A stretch of 64,000 bases of DNA from HXMU1420-2 sp040830545 (GTDB lineage Bacteria > Pseudomonadota > Alphaproteobacteria > Rhodobacterales > Rhodobacteraceae), in the NCBI GenBank assembly GCA_040830545.1, contig JBFOMB010000002.1:22996-86995 (forward strand), given 5' to 3'. Numbering within the stretch: position 1 is the first letter of the stretch; every line of letters begins with the position of its first letter. Shown here one piece after another: positions 53,660 through 62,351 of this stretch. The notes beneath the pieces are model-generated. The model searched no databases, was not told the origin of the DNA, and saw nothing but the letters and a program-made list of their open reading frames with translations. The translations under genes and the position numbers were made by a program.

Positions 53660-54465
53660 AGGCCAAACACCCGCTGCGCATTGCCGCTGAGGAAGTTGGT
53701 GGCAGTGTCTGCGTCCAATCCAAGCGCCTCGATCCCCTTGAGCGCCTGCGCATGAGGGAACATCGGATAGTTGGTGCCAAACAGCACTTTGCGTCGCCCA
53801 TGCGTTTTTATGTACTGCACCAAAGCCTCCGGATACCGCCTGACCGTGTAGGCCGAGGTGTCGATGAAGACGTTTTCGTGCTTCGTGGCCACAGCAATCG
53901 CTTCTTCCGTCCAAGGGTATCCGATATGCCCGCCGACGATGGTCAATTCTGGGAAATCCAGCGCCACCTGATCCAGGTAAAGCGGTCGGCCTGGTTCAGA
54001 CGGCATCAGCGGACCGGTGTGGCCGATTTGAGTGCAGAAAGGAACACCCGCCTCTACGCAGGCGGTGTAGACCGGGTAGAAACGGCGATCCGTTGGCGGC
54101 ACTTCCCATAGCCATGGGAGAACGCGAATGGCCTTGAAACCCAGGTCGTGAACACAGCGACGGACTTCGCGCACCGCCTCCATCGGTTTGGAAATGTTGA
54201 CCGAGCCAACCCCGGTCAGCCGGCCGGGCGCTTCGGCGACAAATTCCGCAACCTCGTCATTCGAGATCATGACGTTACGCGGCGCAACCCAAGCGCAGAT
54301 CAGCATGCGATCCACGCCGCCTGTGTCCATGCTGCGGATGGTTTCGGCGACAGGCAATTGGGAAGTGGGTGCCTCCGTTCCGGTCCAACGGCGCAGGCTG
54401 TCAAACATAGGATCCTGGCTGTGGCGCAAGGTGGGGTGTTGGCCCCATGCGTCAATGATCATCAC
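53656..54465 (-). CDS. Amidohydrolase family 2 protein (ACMSD-like barrel), altered metal site
   Basis: 269 residues of the amidohydrolase_2 family. Seen: IIDAWGQH at the N-terminus, where family members usually have DxHxH but here a single His remains; QIGHTG and GGHIG (His ligands); and LFGTNYPM, where an Asn replaces the usual catalytic Asp (GxDxP). Members decarboxylate or hydrolyse aromatic or dicarboxylic substrates. The altered site suggests a single-metal, water-activation variant, or reduced activity. It converges on the BKACE gene with a 4-base overlap. Confidence 0.8.
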   Translation of the reverse strand: MMIIDAWGQHPTLRHSQDPMFDSLRRWTGTEAPTSQLPVAETIRSMDTGGVDRMLICAWVAPRNVMISNDEVAEFVAEAPGRLTGVGSVNISKPMEAVREVRRCVHDLGFKAIRVLPWLWEVPPTDRRFYPVYTACVEAGVPFCTQIGHTGPLMPSEPGRPLYLDQVALDFPELTIVGGHIGYPWTEEAIAVATKHENVFIDTSAYTVRRYPEALVQYIKTHGRRKVLFGTNYPMFPHAQALKGIEALGLDADTATNFLSGNAQRVFGL

Positions 54466-54685
54466 GTTGTCCCCCCAATTACCTGGTCACCTAAAGTTTG
54501 CGCAATTTCGGCCTCAATCCGAAGCCTTTTCTGACGCCTAGAACGTGGCATCAGATACAGGACCATTGTCAATTTCCATCAGATTTCCCGCGAATTGCCC
54601 TAAAATCCACCATTTCTAATGACAGTGTTGCCCTGTTCCGTAACGAGTTTAGCCGGTTCTTTGTGGTATTTCGGAGCGCCGACAC

Positions 54686-56602
54686 ATGGCGGAAACTCAT
54701 TTCATCAGAACGCCCGGGCCAAGATTTTCGGCCCGGGCACGCCTGACCCAAATTCGCGACACGCTGAAGGGCGGCCGGTTTGGGCTGTCGCTGCATGGAA
54801 TGCTGTTTTGCCTGATGATGCTGGTCGCGCTGGTCCCGATTACGGCGTTTTATACATGGGTGGGCCGGGCTGCCTATCAGCGTGAACTAGCCTCGGTCCA
54901 TGACGCACACCTGATTATTGCAAAGAACCTGTCGGATGCTTTGAACCGGTATGCGATGGACGCAAAAACCGTGTTCGACCTCGCCGTGACCAACGCGATC
55001 GATGTAGGCGACAACGGATCGTTCAAACGCGCGCTCGCCAGTTTTCACATCTGCCACATCCGCGTTCTGGGTCCTGACAACACGGTTCTGTCAAATATTG
55101 AAGGGGATACATCACACGCCCCAGACCTGCCGAAGCCCGAGCTTTTGGCCGAACTGCGAACGACCGCAGAGGCCGCAAATGGTGATATTGTGATTAGCGG
55201 TATCCGCCATCATCAAGGTCACCCACATTTCTTCATTCTGCAGGCCTTGGGTCAGGGGCGCATCGCACTGGCTCCGCTGAGTCCCGACTATGTGGTCCGC
55301 TTGCAGAAATCCATCGCCTTTGGCGAACTGGGGCATTCGATGATGGTGGATCAGGACGGGTTGGTTCTGGCCCATCCCAACGCCGAATGGCAGCGGATTT
55401 CAAAAAACGCCTCAAAGCTGTCGGTTGTGCAGGCCATGATCAGTGGCGAAACGGGCGTGATGCAGTTCTACTCCCCCCCGATGAAGGCTGACATGATCGC
55501 CGGTTACACTTATGTGCCCGAGACCGGTTGGGGCGTGATGGTGCCTCAACCGATCAGCGAATTGGCACAACGAGCCGCGCGGATGCAGTCCGGCGCATTG
55601 GTCGTGGCGCTGGTGCAATTGGCCCTGGGCGTTTTCCTGAGCTGGAAATTCGCCGGCTGGCTGTCGCGTCCGATCCGGTCCGTTTCTTTGGCAGCGCAGG
55701 TTCTGTCGCGGGGAGACCTGCGGACGCGGGTTGGCACGCTACCACGCTCGGCCCCTGCGGAGCTGGTACAAACGGCGCAGGCGTTTGACGTGATGGCTGA
55801 CGGGATCGAGCAGACCACCGGTCGGTTACAATTCGCGCTGGCCGAGGCCGAAATGATTTCGGACGAACGCGCCCGACTGTTAGGCGCGGCGCAGGCGGCA
55901 AATGCGGCGAAGTCACAATTCGTGTCGATGGTCAGCCATGAATTGCGGACCCCACTGACATCAATCAAGGGCGCACTGGAACTTTTGCAGGTGCAGACAG
56001 CCCAAACATTGGATTCAGGCGCAGAGAAGATGCTGGACGTCGCCATTCGCAACGGCAAACGGCTGGCCACAATGATCGACGACCTGCTGGATCTGGAAAA
56101 GCTGGATGCAGGGCAGATGGAATTCCGTCTGGACCCCACCGATCTGGGCGCACTGGTGGCTGAGGGCGTCGAAGCCAATCGCGGGTACAGCGCAGTGACG
56201 GGTGTCACGTTCCGGTATACGTCTCCGGCAGAGCAGGTGTTGGTGAACCTCGATCCCGGGCGCATGCAGCAGGTGCTGGCGAACCTGCTGTCCAATGCCG
56301 CCAAGTTTTCGGAAGCGGGTCAGGTCGTCGAGGTCTCTGTCGTGGTCGAGGACGACCGGGCAAAGATCCATGTCCGAGATGAAGGCACGGGCATTCCTGA
56401 CAGTGTCGGAGACAGGATTTTCGAGGCGTTCGTGCAAGCAGACAGTTCCGACACGCGAGTGGTGGGCGGAAGCGGCCTGGGGCTGAGCATCGCGCGCACC
56501 ATCGTGCAGCGTCATCAGGGGACGCTGAGTTATGCAAGTGAACCGGGCCGGGGCACGGTGTTCACCGTGGATCTGCCATTACTGGGTGAGGGCAAGGGAT
56601 GA
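54686..56602 (+). CDS. Sensor histidine kinase with dCache domain
   Basis: 638 residues: helix (about 37-62), an extracytoplasmic double-Cache sensor (about 65-295), a second helix (about 300-318), HAMP (319-375), a short coiled coil, HisKA with H418 in SHELRTPLTS, and an HATPase domain (about 510-635; NLLSNAAKF, DEGTGIP, GGSGLGLSIA). The ligand is a small molecule outside the cytoplasm, unknown. The stop overlaps the response regulator start by 4 bases. Confidence 0.92.
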   Translation: MAETHFIRTPGPRFSARARLTQIRDTLKGGRFGLSLHGMLFCLMMLVALVPITAFYTWVGRAAYQRELASVHDAHLIIAKNLSDALNRYAMDAKTVFDLAVTNAIDVGDNGSFKRALASFHICHIRVLGPDNTVLSNIEGDTSHAPDLPKPELLAELRTTAEAANGDIVISGIRHHQGHPHFFILQALGQGRIALAPLSPDYVVRLQKSIAFGELGHSMMVDQDGLVLAHPNAEWQRISKNASKLSVVQAMISGETGVMQFYSPPMKADMIAGYTYVPETGWGVMVPQPISELAQRAARMQSGALVVALVQLALGVFLSWKFAGWLSRPIRSVSLAAQVLSRGDLRTRVGTLPRSAPAELVQTAQAFDVMADGIEQTTGRLQFALAEAEMISDERARLLGAAQAANAAKSQFVSMVSHELRTPLTSIKGALELLQVQTAQTLDSGAEKMLDVAIRNGKRLATMIDDLLDLEKLDAGQMEFRLDPTDLGALVAEGVEANRGYSAVTGVTFRYTSPAEQVLVNLDPGRMQQVLANLLSNAAKFSEAGQVVEVSVVVEDDRAKIHVRDEGTGIPDSVGDRIFEAFVQADSSDTRVVGGSGLGLSIARTIVQRHQGTLSYASEPGRGTVFTVDLPLLGEGKG

Positions 56603-57018
56603 CCGATTTGGTGCGAATACTGCACGTCGAGGACGACCCGGACATTTCCAGCGTGGTGCATATGTCGCTGACCATGCTGGGTGGGTACGAAGTAGCTCAA
56701 TTCGGATCAGGCCGCGAAGCGGTGGAGAACGCCGAGGGTCAGGATGCGGACCTGCTATTGCTGGACATGATGATGCCGGGGCTGAACGGGTTGGAGACAC
56801 TGGCGCGGCTGCGCCAGTACCCTCAGTTCGCGGACACCCCTGCCCTGCTCTTCACCGCAAAGACCGTGGATTTGCCACCGGACGAGGAGGCCCGTGCACG
56901 TGGCATCATCGGCACCATCCGCAAACCTTTTGGCGCAACCGATCTACCGGACGAAATCCGGAACAAATGGAACAGTTTCGCCAACTCACAAACAGCCCCG
57001 CAGCAGATGACCGGCTGA
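56599..57018 (+). CDS. Single-domain response regulator
   Basis: 139 residues: receiver fold with acidic pocket VEDD (10-13), phosphoacceptor D56 in LLLLDMMMPG, the LLFTAK switch Thr and IRKPFG Lys. No output domain, so it must act through protein contact (CheY-like) or phosphotransfer. It overlaps the kinase gene by 4 bases and is its cognate partner. Confidence 0.92.
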   Translation: MTDLVRILHVEDDPDISSVVHMSLTMLGGYEVAQFGSGREAVENAEGQDADLLLLDMMMPGLNGLETLARLRQYPQFADTPALLFTAKTVDLPPDEEARARGIIGTIRKPFGATDLPDEIRNKWNSFANSQTAPQQMTG

Positions 57019-57095
57019 ACCGCCCATGCATTGACGGCGGGCGGGGGCCGGGCCAATGTTAGCGCGATCCTTACTTTGCATGACATGGGCGCTGC

Positions 57096-58583
57096 ATGAC
57101 CTCTCCTTACATTCTGGCGATTGACCAGGGCACAACCTCGACCCGCGCGATCTTGTTTGATCAGGCGATGAATGTGACAGGAGTGGGCCAGCAGGAGTTT
57201 CCACAACACTTCCCGCAGCCCGGCTGGGTGGAACACGACCCAGAGGATCTATGGCGCACCACGGTAGAGACGTGTCGGACCGCCCTGGACGCGGCGGACG
57301 ACGTTTCAAATGTGGCTGCCATCGGGATCACCAACCAGCGCGAAACCACGTTGGTCTGGGATCGCACCACGGGGCAGGCAATTGCCAATGCGATTGTCTG
57401 GCAGGACCGCAGAACTTCCGACATCTGTACGCGGTTGAAGGCGGACGGGCATGAACCCCGTGTGACGTCCATCACGGGCCTCCTGTTGGACCCTTATTTT
57501 TCGGGAACCAAGCTGGCGTGGCTCTTGGACAATGTAGACGGCGCGCGGGCAAAGGCCGAGCAAGGGGAATTGCTGTTTGGAACGGTCGACAGCTATCTGA
57601 TCTGGCGACTGACTGGCGGACGGGCGCATGTGACCGACGCAACAAATGCCGCGCGAACGCTGCTCTATGACATTCACGAAGGCGGCTGGAGTACCGAAAT
57701 CTGCGAGCTGCTCAACATCCCCATGTCAATGCTGCCCGAGGTCAAGGATTGCGCGGCAGAATTCGGGAACACTGACCCGTCCTTGTTTGGACACGCGATA
57801 CCGATCTTAGGCGTGGCGGGCGATCAGCAGGCGGCGACGGTCGGTCAGGCCTGTTTCGAACCGGGCATGTTGAAATCGACCTACGGCACGGGGTGTTTTG
57901 CGCTGCTCAATACGGGGGCGACGCCGGTTGCGTCCTCAAACCGGCTGCTGACAACAATTGCCTATCAGTTGGATGGGCAGCCAACCTATGCGCTGGAAGG
58001 GTCGATCTTTGTCGCGGGGGCCGTGGTGCAATGGTTGCGCGACGGGTTGAAACTGATCACAGCCGCGCCGGACAGCCAACCACTGGCCGAGGCCGCTGAT
58101 CCGACGCAATCGGTCATCATCGTGCCCGCTTTCACTGGGCTCGGCGCGCCCTATTGGGATGCCGAGTGTTTGGGTGCGATTTACGGGCTGACACGCGGGT
58201 CCGGGCCAAACGAATTTGCGCGCGCCGCGTTGGAAAGCGTGGGCTACCAGACCCGCGACCTGCTGGAAGCGATGCAGGGCGATATGGGTGGGACAGGCGA
58301 AGCGGTGCTGCGCGTGGATGGGGGCATGTCGGCATCGGACTGGACGATGCAGTTTCTTGCGGACATCCTCGGCGCGCCGGTGGATCGCCCGCAGGTACTG
58401 GAAACCACAGCCATGGGCGCGGCCTGGCTCGCCGGGATGCGAGCCGGAATCTATCCGGCTCAGGAAGAATTCGCCTCCACCTGGGCGTTGGAGCGTCGGT
58501 TTGAACCGGCCATGGCCGCAGAAGACCGGGACGCACGGTATGCGCGTTGGAAGGATGCTGTTAGGCGGACTTTGAGCGGCTGA
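57096..58583 (+). CDS. glpK: Glycerol kinase
   Basis: 495 residues of the FGGY family. DQGTTSTR (10-17) is the substrate/ATP motif, and GITNQRETT, the VWQDRRTSD segment and MGAAWLAGM near the end are glycerol-kinase typical. It makes sn-glycerol 3-phosphate from glycerol. No glpD, glpF, transporter or glpR is adjacent. Confidence 0.94.
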   Translation: MTSPYILAIDQGTTSTRAILFDQAMNVTGVGQQEFPQHFPQPGWVEHDPEDLWRTTVETCRTALDAADDVSNVAAIGITNQRETTLVWDRTTGQAIANAIVWQDRRTSDICTRLKADGHEPRVTSITGLLLDPYFSGTKLAWLLDNVDGARAKAEQGELLFGTVDSYLIWRLTGGRAHVTDATNAARTLLYDIHEGGWSTEICELLNIPMSMLPEVKDCAAEFGNTDPSLFGHAIPILGVAGDQQAATVGQACFEPGMLKSTYGTGCFALLNTGATPVASSNRLLTTIAYQLDGQPTYALEGSIFVAGAVVQWLRDGLKLITAAPDSQPLAEAADPTQSVIIVPAFTGLGAPYWDAECLGAIYGLTRGSGPNEFARAALESVGYQTRDLLEAMQGDMGGTGEAVLRVDGGMSASDWTMQFLADILGAPVDRPQVLETTAMGAAWLAGMRAGIYPAQEEFASTWALERRFEPAMAAEDRDARYARWKDAVRRTLSG

Positions 58584-58609
58584 GTCCGCAAACAAGAGGA
58601 ACCTCGACG

Positions 58610-59530
58610 ATGAGTGCATTCGAAGGACCCAGCCGGGATTTCATTGGCTATGCCGATCAGCCCCCTTTGGCGGATTGGCCGGGTGGCGCCCGGATCGCCG
58701 TGAATTTCTGCATCAACTACGAAGAAGGCGGCGAACGCTCGATCATGGAGGGGGATCCGCACAACGAAACCCGGATCGCCGACGTCGTGCCACCCGCGAG
58801 GATGGGCGAGCGGGATCTGAATGTGGAAAGCTCGTATGAATATGGTGCCCGTGTCGGGTACTGGCGCATCCTGCGCAGCTTTCTGGATCGCAACCTGCCC
58901 GCCACGATCAACCTTGTTGGCCGGGCGGCGGAACAGAACCCACACGCCCTGCGCGTCATGATTGATGCGGGTTTCGACCTGCTGCCGCATGGCTGGCGCT
59001 GGATCGACTATGCAAAGATCACCAAGGACGAAGAACGCGCGTATATCCGCAAAAGCATTGCGCAGATCGAGGAACTGACCGGTTCGCCGCCTTTAGGATA
59101 CTATGCGGGCCTGCCCTCGATCCACACGCAGGCGCTGACGGCGGAATTCGGGCTGCTCCACAACTCAGACGTCTACAATGACGACCTGCCCTATTGGTCA
59201 CCGGATCATCCCGGCCTTTTGCTGTTGCCCTATTCGATGGACACCAATGACAGCCGGTTGCAACGGGACGGGGGCGGTTATGCCACCGGGGACGATTTTG
59301 TCCGCTATGTCTGCCAGACTTTCGATCAGCTTTACACCGAGGGCGCGGAGCGGCCACAGATGATGACGATCGGCCTTCATGCGCGCCTGATCGGCCGCCC
59401 AGGGCGCATTGGCGCACTGCATCGCATCATGGATCATATGATGGCAAAAGACGACGTGTGGTTCTGCCGCCGCGATGATCTGGCCCGACATTGGCAGGCA
59501 CGTCACCCTGATCCGCGCGTCACAGGCTGA
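58610..59530 (+). CDS. Polysaccharide deacetylase family protein, PuuE/allantoinase-like
   Basis: 306 residues of the NodB/PuuE group. The start RDFIGYADQPPLADWPGGARIAVNF (given in part: RDFIGYADQPP) and YEYGARVGYWR, PHGWRW, and the GLHARLIGRPGR segment match PuuE-type enzymes that act on allantoin or related ureides without the usual binuclear amidohydrolase site. Other purine-degradation genes are not nearby, so the substrate is uncertain. It lies 26 bases after glpK, with AGAGGAA upstream. Confidence 0.83.
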   Translation: MSAFEGPSRDFIGYADQPPLADWPGGARIAVNFCINYEEGGERSIMEGDPHNETRIADVVPPARMGERDLNVESSYEYGARVGYWRILRSFLDRNLPATINLVGRAAEQNPHALRVMIDAGFDLLPHGWRWIDYAKITKDEERAYIRKSIAQIEELTGSPPLGYYAGLPSIHTQALTAEFGLLHNSDVYNDDLPYWSPDHPGLLLLPYSMDTNDSRLQRDGGGYATGDDFVRYVCQTFDQLYTEGAERPQMMTIGLHARLIGRPGRIGALHRIMDHMMAKDDVWFCRRDDLARHWQARHPDPRVTG

Positions 59531-59535
59531 GCGAT

Positions 59536-60504
59536 ATGGCGCTGTTTCAGGAGACGGAGGCGCTGGCATCGGGGTTTCTGCCTGACGAGGACGGGCACGC
59601 GGTGTTTTGGGAAACGTTTGGCACCCCGGATCGTCCTGCAATCCTGTTACTGCATGGCGGGCCTGGTGGCGGATGTTCGGACCGGTTGCCAAGGCTGTTT
59701 GACCCGGACCGCTGGTTCATTGTCACGATGGACCAACGTGGCTGTGGACGTTCAACACCGCACGCGGGTGACACCCGCGCGGCACTAGAGGCCAACACAA
59801 CGGCGCATCTGGTGTCTGACATTGAACGACTCCGAGAAGCACTGTCACTGGATCGTTGGTGCGTCTATGGAGCAAGCTGGGGCGTGACGCTGGCGCAGGC
59901 CTATGCGCACGCCCATTTGGACCGCGTGACGGGGCTGATCCTAGGATCCGTGACCTCCACCAGCCAGTTCGAGATCGACAACCTCTATGGCGGGGCTGGA
60001 GCTTACCTGCCCGAAGCGTTTGATGCGTTTCAAGCCGGGGCGCCGGAAGGCACGCCCGGGGTGGGCATGGCCGAAGCCTACTACCATCGGCTGATGTCAG
60101 ACGACCCCGCCGTGCACCACAAGGCGGCTGCCGATTGGTGCCGGTGGGAGGCCGCCGTGCTGAAGGTGGATCCGCGCGCTGAGCCGTCCGACAGGTTTGC
60201 CGAACCGCGCTTTGCCTTGTGTTTCGCACGGATCGTGACGCACTATTTCCGCCATCTCGCATGGCTGGATCCGCCGTTGCTGCAGCGCGCCGGGGCGTTG
60301 CGGGATGTACCATCGGTTTTGATCAACAGCCGGTTGGATTTGTCCTGTCCTCTGTCCACGGCATGGACCCTGCACAAGGCGTGGCCCAGGTCGAAATTGA
60401 TGGCCATGCCGGGCGCACTGCATGGCACGCTCTATGGTCCTTTGGCGACCGAAATCGTAGCGGCGGGAAACGCCTTTGCCGACATGTTTGAGGGGCAACG
60501 CTAG
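59536..60504 (+). CDS. pip: Prolyl aminopeptidase (alpha/beta hydrolase)
   Basis: 322 residues. Family S33 features: LLHGGPGGG near the start, MDQRGCGRSTPH, nucleophile elbow GASWGVTL, and late Asp (INSRLDLSCP) and His (GALHG). Releases N-terminal proline. It starts 5 bases after the deacetylase stop, so the genes are co-transcribed. Confidence 0.9.
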   Translation: MALFQETEALASGFLPDEDGHAVFWETFGTPDRPAILLLHGGPGGGCSDRLPRLFDPDRWFIVTMDQRGCGRSTPHAGDTRAALEANTTAHLVSDIERLREALSLDRWCVYGASWGVTLAQAYAHAHLDRVTGLILGSVTSTSQFEIDNLYGGAGAYLPEAFDAFQAGAPEGTPGVGMAEAYYHRLMSDDPAVHHKAAADWCRWEAAVLKVDPRAEPSDRFAEPRFALCFARIVTHYFRHLAWLDPPLLQRAGALRDVPSVLINSRLDLSCPLSTAWTLHKAWPRSKLMAMPGALHGTLYGPLATEIVAAGNAFADMFEGQR

Positions 60505-60619
60505 GTCGTGGCAAACCCCACCTTCGCCGTCAGAATCTATGCAGTTTCCGACCCTAAAAACTCAATTTTCCGGTGCGCTGTCAGTTACAAAAAACGCCCC
60601 TACTTTCCCGGGCAATGAT

Positions 60620-60649
60620 TTGACGCTTGGGGCGTACGCCCCCTACATT
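60620..60649 (+). promoter_or_regulatory. Promoter with an operator palindrome in its spacer
   Basis: TTGACG (60620-60625) and TACATT (60644-60649) are 18 bases apart; the spacer holds the perfect 14-base palindrome GGGGCGTACGCCCC (60629-60642). The next gene starts at 60656, 6 bases after the -10 box, so the mRNA may be leaderless. No MerR-type regulator is adjacent. Confidence 0.6.
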
Positions 60650-60655
60650 TAGCAC

Positions 60656-61414
60656 ATGCGAATTCATGCCCTTTGGTGCCATCCCAGGTCCATGTCCACC
60701 GCCGTTGAACGCATCATGCGCGAACGCGGCGACCTCGGCGTTCTGCATGAACCGTTCATGTATGACTACTACCTGTCCGGAAACCGCAAACCGTTCGCCG
60801 GGTTCGAACCTGATGCGGATCATCCGACCACCTACGCGGGCATCCGCGCAATGATCCTGGAGAAGGCCACAGACAGACCGGTTTTCTTCAAGGACATGGC
60901 GTATTACGTCACGGAATCCTTGACGCGCGATCCTGCGTTTGCCCGCGAGATGAGTCATGCGTTCCTCATCCGTGACCCGGCTGAGAGCGTGATTTCCTAC
61001 GCCAAACGCCAACCGGACGTGACACTGGAAGAAATCGGAATCGAGGCTCAGTGGACCCTTTACCGGACGTTGGTCGACATGGGCATTACACCGACTGTCC
61101 TTTCGGCACAGACCGTGCGGGCGAACCCGACCGCGGAAATGACAAGATACTGGTCGGATGTTGGATTGCCGGACGCACCGCACGCATTAAGCTGGGACAC
61201 AGAAGTGCCAGATGACTGGCGTTCGGTGCAGAATTGGCATCAGGACGTTCTGAGCAGCACTGCGATCGTCCCACCAGATGAAACCCGCGATGTGGCGGGC
61301 GAGTTGGCCGCTTTGGGAGAACCTTTTGTCAGTTATGCTGCGCATCACCGCCCGTTCTATGACAAGTTCATGGCTACGCAGCAGGCTTTGTCCGGATCAG
61401 TTGTGGACCCTTAG
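60656..61414 (+). CDS. Sulfotransferase-like P-loop protein
   Basis: 252 residues. HPRSMSTA (9-16) resembles the 5'-phosphosulfate loop of sulfotransferases, and LIRDPAESVISY is the 3'-phosphate-binding region. Substrate unknown; some relatives with this pattern have no shown activity. The promoter described just upstream would drive it. Confidence 0.8.
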   Translation: MRIHALWCHPRSMSTAVERIMRERGDLGVLHEPFMYDYYLSGNRKPFAGFEPDADHPTTYAGIRAMILEKATDRPVFFKDMAYYVTESLTRDPAFAREMSHAFLIRDPAESVISYAKRQPDVTLEEIGIEAQWTLYRTLVDMGITPTVLSAQTVRANPTAEMTRYWSDVGLPDAPHALSWDTEVPDDWRSVQNWHQDVLSSTAIVPPDETRDVAGELAALGEPFVSYAAHHRPFYDKFMATQQALSGSVVDP

Positions 61415-61467
61415 CCTGGCAGTTCTGATGTGTTGTTGGGGTAATAAAGCGACTTTAGGCGGAGACA

Positions 61468-62307
61468 ATGCACACACAGCCTGACATCAGCGATTGGATC
61501 GGACGGACCGAAATCGCAACAGATCGGATCGACCTGCGGCCTGCAATGCTGATGCAAAGCGTTGTGCCATCGGACCATGTATTGCACGAAGGCGCGAAAC
61601 TACCGCCGCTTTGGAACTGGTTGTACTTCCACTCGCCTTCGCCCTTGGAACAGTTGGGACGGGACGGGCATGCGGCCAAGGGCGGGTTTCTGCCGCCGAC
61701 CGACCTACCCCGGCGCATGTGGGCGGGGGGCCGATTCCGGTTTCATGGCGATCTGTGTATCGGGGATCAGGTCACGAGACGGTCTGAAATCCTGAATATT
61801 ACGCCAAAAACCGGACGCAGCGGGCGACTATGTTTCGTGACGGTTGGGCATCATTACATACGGGACGATCAGACCCTGTGGCACGAGGAACATGACATCG
61901 TTTACCGTGACGATCCTTTGCCGGATCAGCCTGCGCCCTTGCCCATGCCTGCCCCCACCGGGCCGGATGTGTCAGAAACGATCACTCCTTCAATCGTAAT
62001 GTTGTTCCGCTATTCTGCGCTGACATTTAATGGGCACAGAATCCATTATGACCGCAGTTATGTGCGCGAGGTCGAAGGCTATCCCGACCTTGTGTTCCAT
62101 GGACCGCTGACCGCTACATTGTTGGCAGGGATTGCCCAGCGCTGTTCCGATACGCGGATGGTGGCGTTCGACTATCGCGCGGTTGCGCCGCTGTTTGACA
62201 CAGCCCCATTCCAGATTTCCGCCAAGAGGGATGCGGATGGTGCAACCGCTTGGGCAACGACACCTCAGGGTGCCTTGGCCATGCAGGCGACGGCGCGGTT
62301 TGAATAG
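61468..62307 (+). CDS. MaoC/FAS1-like acyl-CoA dehydratase
   Basis: 279 residues, a double hot-dog protein of the HTD2/mesaconyl-C4-CoA hydratase group. The N-terminal half has PLPPLWNWLYF-like LPPLWNWLYF; the second half carries the hydratase motif FRYSALTFNGHRIHYDR with catalytic Asn/His. It adds or removes water on an enoyl-CoA. GGAGA precedes the ATG. It may act with the B12 protein that follows 44 bases later. Confidence 0.85.
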   Translation: MHTQPDISDWIGRTEIATDRIDLRPAMLMQSVVPSDHVLHEGAKLPPLWNWLYFHSPSPLEQLGRDGHAAKGGFLPPTDLPRRMWAGGRFRFHGDLCIGDQVTRRSEILNITPKTGRSGRLCFVTVGHHYIRDDQTLWHEEHDIVYRDDPLPDQPAPLPMPAPTGPDVSETITPSIVMLFRYSALTFNGHRIHYDRSYVREVEGYPDLVFHGPLTATLLAGIAQRCSDTRMVAFDYRAVAPLFDTAPFQISAKRDADGATAWATTPQGALAMQATARFE

Positions 62308-62351
62308 CGCTACGGGCTTGCCAATTTGCATGGGTTCGCCAATCTGTCCTC

